Origin: Mycobacterium sp. M26
GTDB lineage: Bacteria; Actinomycetota; Actinomycetes; Mycobacteriales; Mycobacteriaceae
Reading direction: 5' to 3'
DNA: 64,000 bases
NCBI RefSeq assembly: GCF_001494595.1
Contig: NZ_LN929907.1
Location: 1,865,468 to 1,929,467, forward strand
The position numbers and the translations under genes were made by a program. Below, in pieces: positions 24,099-32,147 of this stretch. The notes beneath the pieces were generated by a model, which worked only from the letters and a program-made list of their open reading frames with translations, made no database searches and was not told the DNA's origin. How positions within the stretch are numbered: position 1 is the stretch's first letter; every line of letters starts with the position of its first letter.

Positions 24099-25313
24099 GT
24101 GAGGATCGCGATGATCTCCGCCCACGCCAGTCCGCTGGCGGCCGCGGAGGGATTCGATGTCAGCGGTCAGAGCGTCCGGGTCGCAGAATTGTCGGCCGCG
24201 CTTGCCCGGCGTGGCCACGAGATCACTGTCTACACCCGCCGTGAGGACCCGGCGCGGCCGGACCGCGTCCGTACCGCCCACGGCTACACCGTGGCGCAGG
24301 TGCCGGCCGGACCTCCCCGTCCACTGGCCACCGACTCGACCTTCGAGTACATGAGTGACTTTGCCCGCTACCTCGACACCCAGTGGGCCCACAGCCGCCC
24401 GCATGTAGCGCACGCCCACTTCTGGATGTCGGGGCTGGCGTCGTTGTTGGCAGCCAGGAGCCGCGATGTGCCCACCGTGCAGACGTTCTACACCCTCGGC
24501 TCAGTCGACGGCCCCGCCTCCACAGGCGATGTCCCGGCGCAGCCGCGGCGCAAGCTGGAGCCCCTGGTCGCAAAGCAATCCACCTGGGTGACCGCCACCT
24601 GCACCGACGAGGTGTTCCGCCTCATCCACCTGGGCCGCTCGCGATCGCAGATCTCGGTGGTCCCGTGCGGTGTCGATCCCGAGGCGTTCAGCACCGAAGG
24701 CCTGGTGGCCGAGCGTCCGTCGACCGGCCATCGGATTCTTACCGTCGGAAAGCTGGCTCCGCGCAAGGGTTTTGACACCATGATCGCGGCTCTGCCGTTG
24801 ATCCCGGACGCCGAGTACGTCATTGCTGGTGGCCCCCCGGCGGATCGACTGGACTCCGATGACGAGGTGGTGCGGCTGCGGGCGTTGGCGGGCCGGTTGG
24901 GTGTCGCCGACCGAGTGAGCTTCACCGGCGCCGTCGCACACCGGGACATGCCGGCGCTGTTGCGCTCGGCCGACGTCGTCACGTGCACGCCCCGGTACGA
25001 ACCCTGCGGGATGGTGCCCCTGGAGGCGATGGCGTGCGGTGTCCCGGTGGTCGCGTCGGCGGTGGGCGGAATGCGCGACACGATCGTGCATGACGTGACC
25101 GGACAGCTCGTCAGTCCGGGCAGGCCACGCGAGCTCGCCGAAGCCGTGACGATGTTGCTGCGCGACGGCTTTTTGCGCCGCAGCTTCGGTCTGGCCGGCC
25201 GTGATCGGGTGTGCGCCCGCTACTCCTGGGATCGCATCGCCACCGACACACTGCGGGTATACGACCGCGTGGTGGGTGCCGGCACCGGTGACGCACAGCT
25301 CCCCGCGGGCTGA
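24099..25313 (+). CDS. GT4-family glycosyltransferase
   Basis: 404 residues with a GT-B fold. The N-terminal acceptor half starts RIAMISAHASPLAAAEGFDVSGQSVRVAELSAALA, and HAHFWMSG follows. The donor-binding half has TVGKLAPRKGFDTMIAAL and the GT4 signature EPCGMVPLEAMACGVPVVAS, whose Glu contacts the nucleotide sugar. It resembles mycobacterial glycosyltransferases of the MshA/PimB type, but the gene context (stress block) gives no acceptor. GTG 24099 has GGAGGA upstream. Likely induced by SigF. Confidence 0.88.
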   Translation: MRIAMISAHASPLAAAEGFDVSGQSVRVAELSAALARRGHEITVYTRREDPARPDRVRTAHGYTVAQVPAGPPRPLATDSTFEYMSDFARYLDTQWAHSRPHVAHAHFWMSGLASLLAARSRDVPTVQTFYTLGSVDGPASTGDVPAQPRRKLEPLVAKQSTWVTATCTDEVFRLIHLGRSRSQISVVPCGVDPEAFSTEGLVAERPSTGHRILTVGKLAPRKGFDTMIAALPLIPDAEYVIAGGPPADRLDSDDEVVRLRALAGRLGVADRVSFTGAVAHRDMPALLRSADVVTCTPRYEPCGMVPLEAMACGVPVVASAVGGMRDTIVHDVTGQLVSPGRPRELAEAVTMLLRDGFLRRSFGLAGRDRVCARYSWDRIATDTLRVYDRVVGAGTGDAQLPAG

Positions 25314-25353
25314 CCCGTCCATGGTGTCCTGCGTAACAATGTGGCCTCACCAG

Positions 25354-25380
25354 GTTTGACGTGCTGGTGACGGCGGGTAT
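25354..25380 (+). promoter_or_regulatory. SigF autoregulatory promoter of rsbW-sigF
   Basis: GTTT (25354-25357), 17-base spacer, GGGTAT (25375-25380), a full match to the mycobacterial SigF consensus. It lies about 120 bases before rsbW, the place where the autoregulated usfX/rsbW-sigF promoter is known in M. tuberculosis. Confidence 0.88.
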
Positions 25381-25501
25381 CAAAGCCCCACCATGATGAC
25401 GACACTCGCACCGAGTACCCGGCCTAGCGGATCGCCACACGATCATGGATAGCCCAACCCTGGACTGGAGTAGTGTCGGGGCGACCGTGCCGGGAGGCCA
25501 G

Positions 25502-25939
25502 ATGACGGATGGCGAGAGCCGAGGCAGCGCGCAGCAACGAGGCGCCAGCGCTGTCGAATTCAGGATCGCCGCGCGGGTGGAGAACCTCGCCGTGCTTCGG
25601 ACATTGATCGGTGCGGTCGGAACCTTCGAAGACCTGGATTTCGATGCCGTCGCCGATCTGCGGCTGGCTGTCGACGAGGCCTGCACCCGGCTGATCCGGT
25701 CGGCCACTCCCGACGCCACGCTGATCGTCGTGGTCGATCCGCGTGATGACGTCGTCGTGGTCGAGGCCTCCACCGAATGTGACACCTACGACGTGGTCAC
25801 CCCTGGCAGCTTCAGCTGGCACGTGCTGAGCTCACTGACCGACGATGTGCAGACATTCCACAACGGTCACGAGCCCAGTAGCGACGGGCAGGTCTTCGGC
25901 ATCACTTTGACTACGAGGCGGGCAGGCTCCGTACGGTGA
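25502..25939 (+). CDS. rsbW: anti-sigma-F factor RsbW (UsfX)
   Basis: 145 residues of the RsbW/SpoIIAB HATPase type: FEDLDFDAVADLRLAVDEACTRLIRSA contains the helix that normally carries the N-box, and DGQVFGITLT the late strand. It binds and holds SigF inactive. The N-box Asn is replaced by Arg (DEACTR), as I recall in the M. tuberculosis protein too, so kinase activity is doubtful. ATG 25502 follows GGGAGG and is preferred to an upstream ATG at 25445. Its TGA overlaps the sigF GTG (25936-25939), ensuring matched synthesis. Confidence 0.93.
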   Translation: MTDGESRGSAQQRGASAVEFRIAARVENLAVLRTLIGAVGTFEDLDFDAVADLRLAVDEACTRLIRSATPDATLIVVVDPRDDVVVVEASTECDTYDVVTPGSFSWHVLSSLTDDVQTFHNGHEPSSDGQVFGITLTTRRAGSVR

Positions 25940-26727
25940 GTCCCCGATCGGCCAATAGTTCGTCGTCACGGACGAACTCCGAATACGCCGATGTCCCGGA
26001 CATGTTCCGGGAATTGGCGACGCTGCCCCCGGATTCCCCGGAGTTCCAGCGGCATCGGGACCGGATCGTGCAGCGGTGCCTGCCGCTGGCCGATCACATC
26101 GCCCGCCGCTTCGACGGCCGCGGTGAGCCGCGCGACGACCTCGTGCAGGTGGCCCGGGTGGGCCTGGTCAACGCCGTCATCCGCTTCGACGTCGAAACCG
26201 GTTCGGACTTCGTGTCCTTCGCGGTGCCGACGATCATGGGCGAAGTTCGTCGCCACTTCCGCGACAACAGTTGGTCAGTGAAGGTTCCGCGCCGGCTGAA
26301 GGAACTGCATCTGCGCCTGGGTGCGGCCACCTCCGAGCTCTCCCAGCGACTGGGCCGGGCCCCCACCGCCAGCGAGCTGGCCGAGGAACTCGGCATGGAT
26401 CGCCAAGAGGTGGTCGAAGGCCTGGTCGCGGGTAGTTCCTACAACACCCTGTCGATCGACAGCGGTGGCAGCGGCAGCGATGAGGACGCCCCGGCGATTG
26501 TCGACACCCTGGGTGACGTGGATACCAGCCTCGACCAGATCGAGAACCGGGAAGCGCTGCGGCCGCTACTCGCAGCGCTTCCGGAACGCGAGCGAACTGT
26601 GCTACTGCTGCGATTCTTCGAATCGCTGACCCAGACCCAGATCGCGGAGCGGGTCGGGATCTCCCAGATGCACGTGTCGCGGTTGCTGGCTAAATCGCTA
26701 GCTCGGCTCCGTGACGAGCTGCAGTAG
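25936..26727 (+). CDS. sigF: RNA polymerase sigma factor SigF
   Basis: 263 residues, group 3 (SigB/SigF/WhiG) sigma factor. Region 2 is seen in RDDLVQVARVGLVNAVIRFDVETGSDFVSFAVPTIMGEVRRHFRD, region 3 in VKVPRRLKELHLRLGAA ... RAPTASELAEELGM, and region 4 in LPERERTVLLLRFFESLTQTQIAERVGISQMHVSRLLAKSLARLR. It directs RNA polymerase to GTTT/GGGTAT promoters in stress and stationary phase. It is coupled to rsbW by GTGA and transcribed from the SigF promoter at 25354. The last 30 bases overlap the convergent STAS gene. Confidence 0.97.
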   Translation: MSPRSANSSSSRTNSEYADVPDMFRELATLPPDSPEFQRHRDRIVQRCLPLADHIARRFDGRGEPRDDLVQVARVGLVNAVIRFDVETGSDFVSFAVPTIMGEVRRHFRDNSWSVKVPRRLKELHLRLGAATSELSQRLGRAPTASELAEELGMDRQEVVEGLVAGSSYNTLSIDSGGSGSDEDAPAIVDTLGDVDTSLDQIENREALRPLLAALPERERTVLLLRFFESLTQTQIAERVGISQMHVSRLLAKSLARLRDELQ

Positions 26728-27138
26728 CCGGCGCGGCTCGTCATCGAGCAGCGTGATCGCTTCGGGAACGGTGTCGGCGACCGGCAGGACATTGTCCCTG
26801 TCGCAGACCCGCAGCAGCCTGGCGACTGCCTCCCCGGATACCAGCGCCCAGCGGGCGCCGGAGTGCGCACAGCGCACATTGATCGTGTGTAGCGCCGAAA
26901 AGCCAGCTGTGCCAAAGAATTCCAGCGTGCTCAGGTCGAGGACCAGTCGCACGCCGTCAGTGGTGGACTGGTCGACATAGGTGGCGAACTCGGCTGCGTT
27001 GGATGCATCAAGCTCACCCTGGACGGTGATGATCCCGACGGCCGTGTCAGGCCATTGGGTGGTGAAGCGGGCGGTGTGGCAATCAACGGACTGCTGCGTA
27101 GCCGAACGCTGCGGACGATCTGTTCCTAGTACAGACAT
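26698..27138 (-). CDS. STAS-domain (anti-anti-sigma-like) protein
   Basis: 146 residues: a ~30-residue polar start, then a STAS fold (VGIITVQGELDASNAAEFATYVDQ ... VRLVLDLSTLEFFGTAGFSAL). Anti-anti-sigma factors free sigma factors by binding the anti-sigma, and are switched by phosphorylation of a Ser in a DSSG-like loop. Here that loop is GTAG, so the usual Ser is Ala, with Thr beside it. Position tail-to-tail with sigF suggests a role in SigF control, probably by binding RsbW. ATG 27138 has GGAG upstream. The 219 bases between it and hpxO show no other feature. Confidence 0.83.
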   Translation of the reverse strand: MSVLGTDRPQRSATQQSVDCHTARFTTQWPDTAVGIITVQGELDASNAAEFATYVDQSTTDGVRLVLDLSTLEFFGTAGFSALHTINVRCAHSGARWALVSGEAVARLLRVCDRDNVLPVADTVPEAITLLDDEPRRLLQLVTEPS

Positions 27139-27357
27139 GGTGACTCCATCAGTCGAAGGATTCGTACTGTGGATCACGTCAAGGTGGTTACCCGTGGGTG
27201 TAGGGAGTTGGTGCCTTCCCACACGTCAATGACGTTGTTTCCGGGCGGCTGTTAACTCAACCTGTGGCCAACCCTACTCCGGTTACCCGACGAAAGACAG
27301 CCGAAGCGACAATTCCCGCCCCCGGCGAGCTTCGGAATTTGACCCCCCGGTCAACGC

Positions 27358-28524
27358 CTACGGCAGGGGTGTCAGCGGGCCACCCATGATGTTGCCGACG
27401 ATGCCGCGAATGACGTTGCTGCCGTCCTCATTTCGCAGCTCCCGATACCACTGCGCGGTGATGTCCGGATCCTTGGCGTGCATCAGGTCGCACCGCTTGC
27501 GGGCCCGTAACACCAGGTCAGCGGCTCGTTCGGTGCGTGAGCGCTGGTAGGCGGCCAACGCGGCGTGCACGTCGTCGGGGTGATCACGCAACGCCCACTG
27601 CAGCGCGATGGCGTCCTCCATAGCCGAGCACCCGCCCTGCCCGATGTCGGGTGTGGTGTTGTGCGCGGCATCGCCGAGGACGGCCACCCGACCCTTGACC
27701 CAGGTGTGGAAGGGGTCGAGGTCCAAAATCTCGACCCGGTTGGTGGTCAGCGGATCGAGCGTGTCGATGAGGACTTGCACGCCGGGTGCCCAGCCGGCGA
27801 AATGCTCGCGCAGCACGTCCCGAGCCGATGCCCGGTCGTAGTCGACACCCTGCGCTTCGAGCACGTCGAAGAAGAAGTAGAACCGGTTGCCGGCCACCGG
27901 CATCACCGAAACACGTTTGCCCGCACCGACATAGGTGGTCCACCGGGTCGGCGGCCCGATCCGTTCGTCGACCTCGACCAGCCCGTTGTAGTTCACGTAG
28001 CCGGCATAGCGGCGTGTCACCGGGTGGCCCAGAACGTACTCGCGGGTGATCGAACTGGCGCCGTCGGCACCGATGATGACATCGGCCGACACCGTCGTCC
28101 CGTCGGCGAAGGTGGCTGTCGCGGCATCTTCGCCGCCACGCACGTCGACCATCTTCATGCCGAAGTGGATGTCGTCGATCCCGTAGGCCTGCATCAGCAT
28201 CAGCTGCAGTTCGGCGCGGGCGATGGGGTAGGGCCGCTGGCCGACCTCATCGATCAGCGGTTGCATCGCAAACAGGCACATCGTCTCGCCGGTGAACGCG
28301 TCGACGTAGCTCATCTCCTCGACGATGCCGCCGAGTTCCGCGGTCTGCTGCTCCAGGCCCAGATAGTTCAGGCACTTCACCCCGTTGGACCACACCGAGA
28401 TCGCCGCCCCCACCGGCTTGTTCTCGGTGACCCGCTCGTAGACCTCGGTGTCGATCCCGATCTGACGCAGCGCGATCGCCGCGCTCATACCGCCCATCCC
28501 CGCGCCGATGATCACGACCTTCAC
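27358..28524 (-). CDS. hpxO: FAD-dependent urate hydroxylase (HpxO type)
   Basis: 388 residues, class A flavin monooxygenase. It has the FAD motif VVIIGAGMGGMSAAIALRQIGIDTEVYE, the mid-protein DG motif (VIIGADGASS) and GDAAHNTTPDIGQGGCSAMEDA for the second FAD contact. HpxO converts urate to 5-hydroxyisourate with NAD(P)H and O2. The next two enzymes of the pathway are encoded immediately upstream (28529-28834 and 28839-29348), which makes urate the likely substrate. GTG 28524 lies four bases after the HIU hydrolase stop with GGGAG before it. Confidence 0.93.
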   Translation of the reverse strand: MKVVIIGAGMGGMSAAIALRQIGIDTEVYERVTENKPVGAAISVWSNGVKCLNYLGLEQQTAELGGIVEEMSYVDAFTGETMCLFAMQPLIDEVGQRPYPIARAELQLMLMQAYGIDDIHFGMKMVDVRGGEDAATATFADGTTVSADVIIGADGASSITREYVLGHPVTRRYAGYVNYNGLVEVDERIGPPTRWTTYVGAGKRVSVMPVAGNRFYFFFDVLEAQGVDYDRASARDVLREHFAGWAPGVQVLIDTLDPLTTNRVEILDLDPFHTWVKGRVAVLGDAAHNTTPDIGQGGCSAMEDAIALQWALRDHPDDVHAALAAYQRSRTERAADLVLRARKRCDLMHAKDPDITAQWYRELRNEDGSNVIRGIVGNIMGGPLTPLP

Positions 28525-28528
28525 ACGC

Positions 28529-28834
28529 TCAACTCCCTCGGTACGTCGAATAGGAATAGGGCGACAACAGCAGCGGCACATGGTATTTGCCCGCCGCATC
28601 GGTGATGTCGAAGGTGATGACCACCTCCGGGTAGAAGGTCGGCACACCCTGGGCGGCGAAGTACGCCCCGGTGTCGAAGTGCAACCGGTGTATACCGGCG
28701 GGCACATCGCCGCCGAGGCCGGAGATCCGGCCGTCGGCGTCCGTGGTCGCCGTGGTCCCGTCGAGGGAGACGGTGATCCCGGCGGCGGGCTTGCCCGTGG
28801 TGGCGTCCAGGACGTGAGTGCTCAGCTGTGCCAT
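28529..28834 (-). CDS. pucM: 5-hydroxyisourate hydrolase (transthyretin-like)
   Basis: 101 residues of the transthyretin-like HIU hydrolase family: STHVLDATTGKPAAGITVSL at the start and the diagnostic C-terminal tetrapeptide YRGS (SYSTYRGS). It converts 5-hydroxyisourate to OHCU. Catalytic His and Arg residues are expected in THVLD and GIHRLHFD. It starts four bases after the OHCU decarboxylase stop and ends four bases before hpxO, so the order OHCU decarboxylase, HIUase, HpxO is one operon. Confidence 0.95.
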   Translation of the reverse strand: MAQLSTHVLDATTGKPAAGITVSLDGTTATTDADGRISGLGGDVPAGIHRLHFDTGAYFAAQGVPTFYPEVVITFDITDAAGKYHVPLLLSPYSYSTYRGS

Positions 28835-28838
28835 GACC

Positions 28839-29348
28839 TCAAGCCTGCCCCACCGGTGGCCCGCTCAGCAGCCGTTGCAGCCGAAGCCGGTTGATCTTGG
28901 CCAACTCGTTGCGCATCACCCGCCGTTCGGTCTCCGGGTCATTACCCAGCCGGTCGGTGAGGATCGCCAGCAGCTCCTCGGCGGTGCGGCCGCTGGCACA
29001 CACCAGATACACGTAGCCGAACGTGTCCTCGTATTGCCGATTCTTCTCGGCCAGTTCGGCTTTCACGGCGGCGTCGGCGTCGGCGACCCCGGCCTGCTCG
29101 CGTTGCGAGGACGGGTTGTCGGGCCGGTCGCCGATGCGGGGGTGGCCGTCGAGTGCGGCATCGAGTTCGGCATCGGGGAGTTCGGCCAGCACCCGGTCGG
29201 CCCGGTCCAGTACCGCCTCGATGTCGGGGAACGGACCCCCGGCCAGCACCCGTCTGGCCCAGATCGGCGACGAACACACCTCGAACAGCGCGTGCATGCG
29301 CTGGCGGTCGGACAGCCCGTTGAAGCCGTCGAGACCCAGCGCTCTCAC
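28839..29348 (-). CDS. uraD: OHCU decarboxylase
   Basis: 169 residues. 2-oxo-4-hydroxy-4-carboxy-5-ureidoimidazoline decarboxylase, making S-allantoin. The catalytic His-Pro pair is present (DGHPRIGD), as is the S-x2-EQ-like motif (SSQREQAGV) and the conserved NRQYEDTFGYVYLVCASGRTAEELL. GTG 29348 overlaps the stop of the permease fusion gene (GTGA, 29345-29348). It is a complete enzyme sitting beside a second, degenerate copy of the same domain fused to the permease. Confidence 0.93.
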   Translation of the reverse strand: MRALGLDGFNGLSDRQRMHALFEVCSSPIWARRVLAGGPFPDIEAVLDRADRVLAELPDAELDAALDGHPRIGDRPDNPSSQREQAGVADADAAVKAELAEKNRQYEDTFGYVYLVCASGRTAEELLAILTDRLGNDPETERRVMRNELAKINRLRLQRLLSGPPVGQA

Positions 29349-31246
29349 GTCAGCTCGTTGAGCCGGTTGAACCGGGCCGCCGCGATCGGGTTGGCGTCGG
29401 CGACCAGTTCGCTGAACCGGTAGTTGGCGATCTTGGCGATCTCGATGAGCGCGAACGCCTTCTCCGCGCTGGCCGAGTTGTCCATCCGCGACCAGCCGTT
29501 GCGCAGCACGTTCTCGAAGGGTTTGGTCTCGCGGGCGCAGATCACCAGCGGGAAGCCGAAGTGCTCCCGGTAGGCGGCGGCCAGGTCGACCAGGTCGTTG
29601 TGGTCCTCCTCGCCCAGGCTGCTCAGCGCGATGTGGTCGACGGCCAGCACATGCCCGGTCTCGTCTTCGGCACCGAGGTCGGGGAAGGCGTTGATCAGTT
29701 CCAGCTGCTGTTCGGTCGAACCGGTCAGCAGCGCATCCTGAAACGCCTCCCGCAGCTGCTGGGTGTCGGCGAACGGCCGCTGCTCGAAGGCCCGCCGCAC
29801 CGCCCACGGAACGTCTTGCACCACATGGCCGAACACCTCGGTGAATCGTTCCTCGGTCATGGCGTTGACCTCGTCGAGGGTGATGGTGCCGTCACCCGCC
29901 ACCCGCGGGCCCCGGCTGCCGGTGTGGAAGAACACGATGTTGAGCAGGATCGCGCTGACCGCGCCGATGCTGATACCGCTGCCGAAGATCAGGTCGATGC
30001 CGGCCGGCATGCCCTTGGCGATATCGGGATACGTCGTCACCCACAGCGCCAGCGCCAGGCTGGTGGTGACGATGATGAGGTTGCGGTGGTCGGTGAAGTC
30101 CACCTTGCCCAGGGTCTGGATACCGACGACGGCGACGGTCGCGAACAGGGTGAGTGCGGCGCCGCCGAGCACCGGGTTGGGGATCGAGGCGACGATGGCG
30201 GCCACCTTCGGCAGGAAGCCGAGCAGGATCATGATCACGCCCGCGGCGGCCACCACCCACCGGCTCTTGACCCCGGTCAGCCGGACCAGGCCGACGTTCT
30301 CGGAGAAGGCGGTGTACGGGAACGAGTTGAAGATGCCGCCGATTGTGGTCGCCACGCCGTCGGCGCGCAGCACGTTGCCGATATCGGAAGCCGTGACCCG
30401 CTTTCCGACGATCTCCCCGGTGGCGATGGTGCTGCCGGTGGACTCCACCGCGGTGATCAGCAGCACGATGATCATGGTCAGGCAGGCCACGAAGTCGAAC
30501 TTGGGCATGCCGAAGAGGAACGGCTGGGTGAATCCGATGGCGGCGGCCTCGCCGACCTTGTCGAAGTTCATATCGCCCAGCGCGTAGGCGACGGCGCAGC
30601 CGACCACCAGGCCGAGCAGCACCGCGATGGTGGCGAGGAAGCCGCGGAACAGCCGCTGGATCGCCACGATGACGACGATGGTGCCCAATGCGTAGAGGAA
30701 CCACCGGATGTTGGTCGGGTCCTTCTCGTGGGTGTGCGGATTGGTCACCGCGTCCATGGCGCCTACGGGCACCAGACACAGCCCGATGATCGTGATGAGC
30801 GTCCCGGTCACCACCGGGGGGAAGAACTTCAGCAGCTTGATGAAGATCGGCGCGATCAGGAACGTGAAGATGCCGGCGACGATCACGGCGCCGTAGACGT
30901 AGAGCATGCTCGCCGACCCGCCACCGTTGGCCAGCCCGATCGCGATGATCGGGGAGACACCGGCGAACGTCACACCCTGCAGCAGCGGCAGCCGCACGCC
31001 GATCTTCCAGACCCCGACGGCCTGCAGGATCGAGGCGATACCGCAGGTGAACAAGTCGGCCGTGATGAGCTTGACCAGCTCCTGCTGGGACAGCCCGACG
31101 GCACCGGCGATGATGATCGGCACCAGCACCGCGCCGGCGTAGAACGCCACCACGTGCTGGAAGCCGTACGTCGCGAGTTGGGGGATGGGCAGCACCTCGT
31201 CGACCGGGTGCACGCGCTTTTTCGTGGTGACGACCGAGGTGGACAT
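29345..31246 (-). CDS. NCS2 purine permease fused to a degenerate OHCU-decarboxylase-like domain
   Basis: 633 residues. Residues 1 to ~460 form a nucleobase/cation symporter-2 (xanthine/uric-acid permease) with many membrane spans; typical motifs are QHVVAFYAG, the substrate-binding VESTGSTIATGEIVG and a conserved late TM region GGIFNSFPYTAFSENVGLV. The last ~165 residues match OHCU decarboxylase (REHFGFPLVICARETKPFENVL), but the catalytic HP is FP (NAFPDLG) and the S-x2-EQ motif is lost. ATG 31246 begins MSTSVVTTKK. First gene of the ureide operon. It imports urate or xanthine; the tail may bind ureide or sense flux. Confidence 0.9.
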   Translation of the reverse strand: MSTSVVTTKKRVHPVDEVLPIPQLATYGFQHVVAFYAGAVLVPIIIAGAVGLSQQELVKLITADLFTCGIASILQAVGVWKIGVRLPLLQGVTFAGVSPIIAIGLANGGGSASMLYVYGAVIVAGIFTFLIAPIFIKLLKFFPPVVTGTLITIIGLCLVPVGAMDAVTNPHTHEKDPTNIRWFLYALGTIVVIVAIQRLFRGFLATIAVLLGLVVGCAVAYALGDMNFDKVGEAAAIGFTQPFLFGMPKFDFVACLTMIIVLLITAVESTGSTIATGEIVGKRVTASDIGNVLRADGVATTIGGIFNSFPYTAFSENVGLVRLTGVKSRWVVAAAGVIMILLGFLPKVAAIVASIPNPVLGGAALTLFATVAVVGIQTLGKVDFTDHRNLIIVTTSLALALWVTTYPDIAKGMPAGIDLIFGSGISIGAVSAILLNIVFFHTGSRGPRVAGDGTITLDEVNAMTEERFTEVFGHVVQDVPWAVRRAFEQRPFADTQQLREAFQDALLTGSTEQQLELINAFPDLGAEDETGHVLAVDHIALSSLGEEDHNDLVDLAAAYREHFGFPLVICARETKPFENVLRNGWSRMDNSASAEKAFALIEIAKIANYRFSELVADANPIAAARFNRLNELT

Positions 31247-31280
31247 GCCCCCAAGGATCGACCAGGAGGACAATGTTCGC

Positions 31281-31829
31281 ATGTCGAAGCGTGGGCAGGC
31301 TGCCGGTGTTCTGCTGGCAGCCGGCGCCGGTGTTCGATACGGCATGCCCAAAGTGCTTGCCGCCCAGGGACAGTGGCTGGCCGCAGCGGTGGCGGCGCTG
31401 ACCGGGGGCGGCTGCGCTGAGGTGATCGTGGTCCTCGGTGCCGCGGTGGTGGACGTGCCGCCGCCGGCGCGGGCGGTCGTGGCCGAGGACTGGCAGCAGG
31501 GGATGGGGTCCTCGCTGCGGGCGGGACTGGCCGCGGCAGGAGAGGCCGACCACGCGGTGGTGCTCACCGTCGACACCCCCGACATCGGGGCCGATGTGGT
31601 GCACCGGGTGCTGACCGCGGCGCGCGAATCGGATTCCGGGATCGCCCGGGCGAGCTACGCCGGCCGGCCGGGACACCCGGTGGTCATCGCGCGCCGGCAT
31701 TGGCCCGCCTTGCTGGAGACCCTGCACGGTGACGGGGGTGCCCGCCGGTTCCTGGCGCCCCGCACCGATGTGGTGGCCGTCGACTGCGCGGATCTGGCCA
31801 CCGGCGTCGACATCGACGAACCGGGCTAG
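31281..31829 (+). CDS. mocA: molybdenum cofactor nucleotidyltransferase (MocA-like)
   Basis: 182 residues. NTP-transferase fold: AAGVLLAAGAGVRYGMPKVLA is the nucleotide-binding loop, and VVLTVDTPDIGADVV and GRPGHPVVIARRHW are typical of MocA/MobA-like enzymes. It probably adds CMP to molybdopterin to make the cytosine dinucleotide form used by xanthine-oxidase-family enzymes such as the one at 17-20.8 kb. It is divergent from the permease with 34 bases between starts; AGGAGGA lies 10 bases before ATG 31281. Its stop shares a CTAG with the convergent gene. Confidence 0.83.
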   Translation: MSKRGQAAGVLLAAGAGVRYGMPKVLAAQGQWLAAAVAALTGGGCAEVIVVLGAAVVDVPPPARAVVAEDWQQGMGSSLRAGLAAAGEADHAVVLTVDTPDIGADVVHRVLTAARESDSGIARASYAGRPGHPVVIARRHWPALLETLHGDGGARRFLAPRTDVVAVDCADLATGVDIDEPG

Positions 31830-32146
31830 CCGATACCGAAAGCTGCGGCGAATCGGCCCACCGCGTCGGCGGCCACCGCTGCGGCGTCCTGCTGACCGGC
31901 TCGCGCCCTGCTGGCCAGTGCGCCACTGCGCGGGTCAAGTGTCACCTCGGCGAGTAACTCGCCGGTCGTCGGCTCGCACACCGCCCACGAATAGCCGGTG
32001 TCGGATGCCCACGCGGCCAGGCTCTGCTCGACGTAGTCGGCCCGCGTCTCCCCGAGATCGGCCAGCGCAGGGCGGTCGTCGATGCGCTCATCGGCGCGCA
32101 GTGCCCGCAAATACCATGTGCCGGCGTTGATTTCGACGGGTTCCAC
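31826..32146 (-). CDS. short GNAT-like hypothetical protein
   Basis: 106 residues from GTG 32146. The start (EPVEINAGTWYLRALRADERIDDRPALADLG) and YSWAVCEPTTGELLAEVTLDP resemble the first half of RimJ/RimL-type GNAT acetyltransferases, but the acetyl-CoA-binding half is missing. It may be a truncated or non-catalytic relative. It starts one base after the stop of the DUF1707 gene on the same strand, so the two are probably co-expressed. Function unknown. Confidence 0.62.
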   Translation of the reverse strand: MEPVEINAGTWYLRALRADERIDDRPALADLGETRADYVEQSLAAWASDTGYSWAVCEPTTGELLAEVTLDPRSGALASRARAGQQDAAAVAADAVGRFAAAFGIG

Positions 32147-32147
32147 G

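Noticed and set aside
27139..27357. SigF promoter for the STAS gene
   Set aside because: A minus-strand GGGTAA occurs but no GTTT lies 15-17 bases before it.
29561..31420. Long plus-strand frame opposite the purine permease
   Set aside because: Its composition (Gln/His/Asp/Arg-rich) is the reverse image of membrane-protein codons; no domain or ribosome site.
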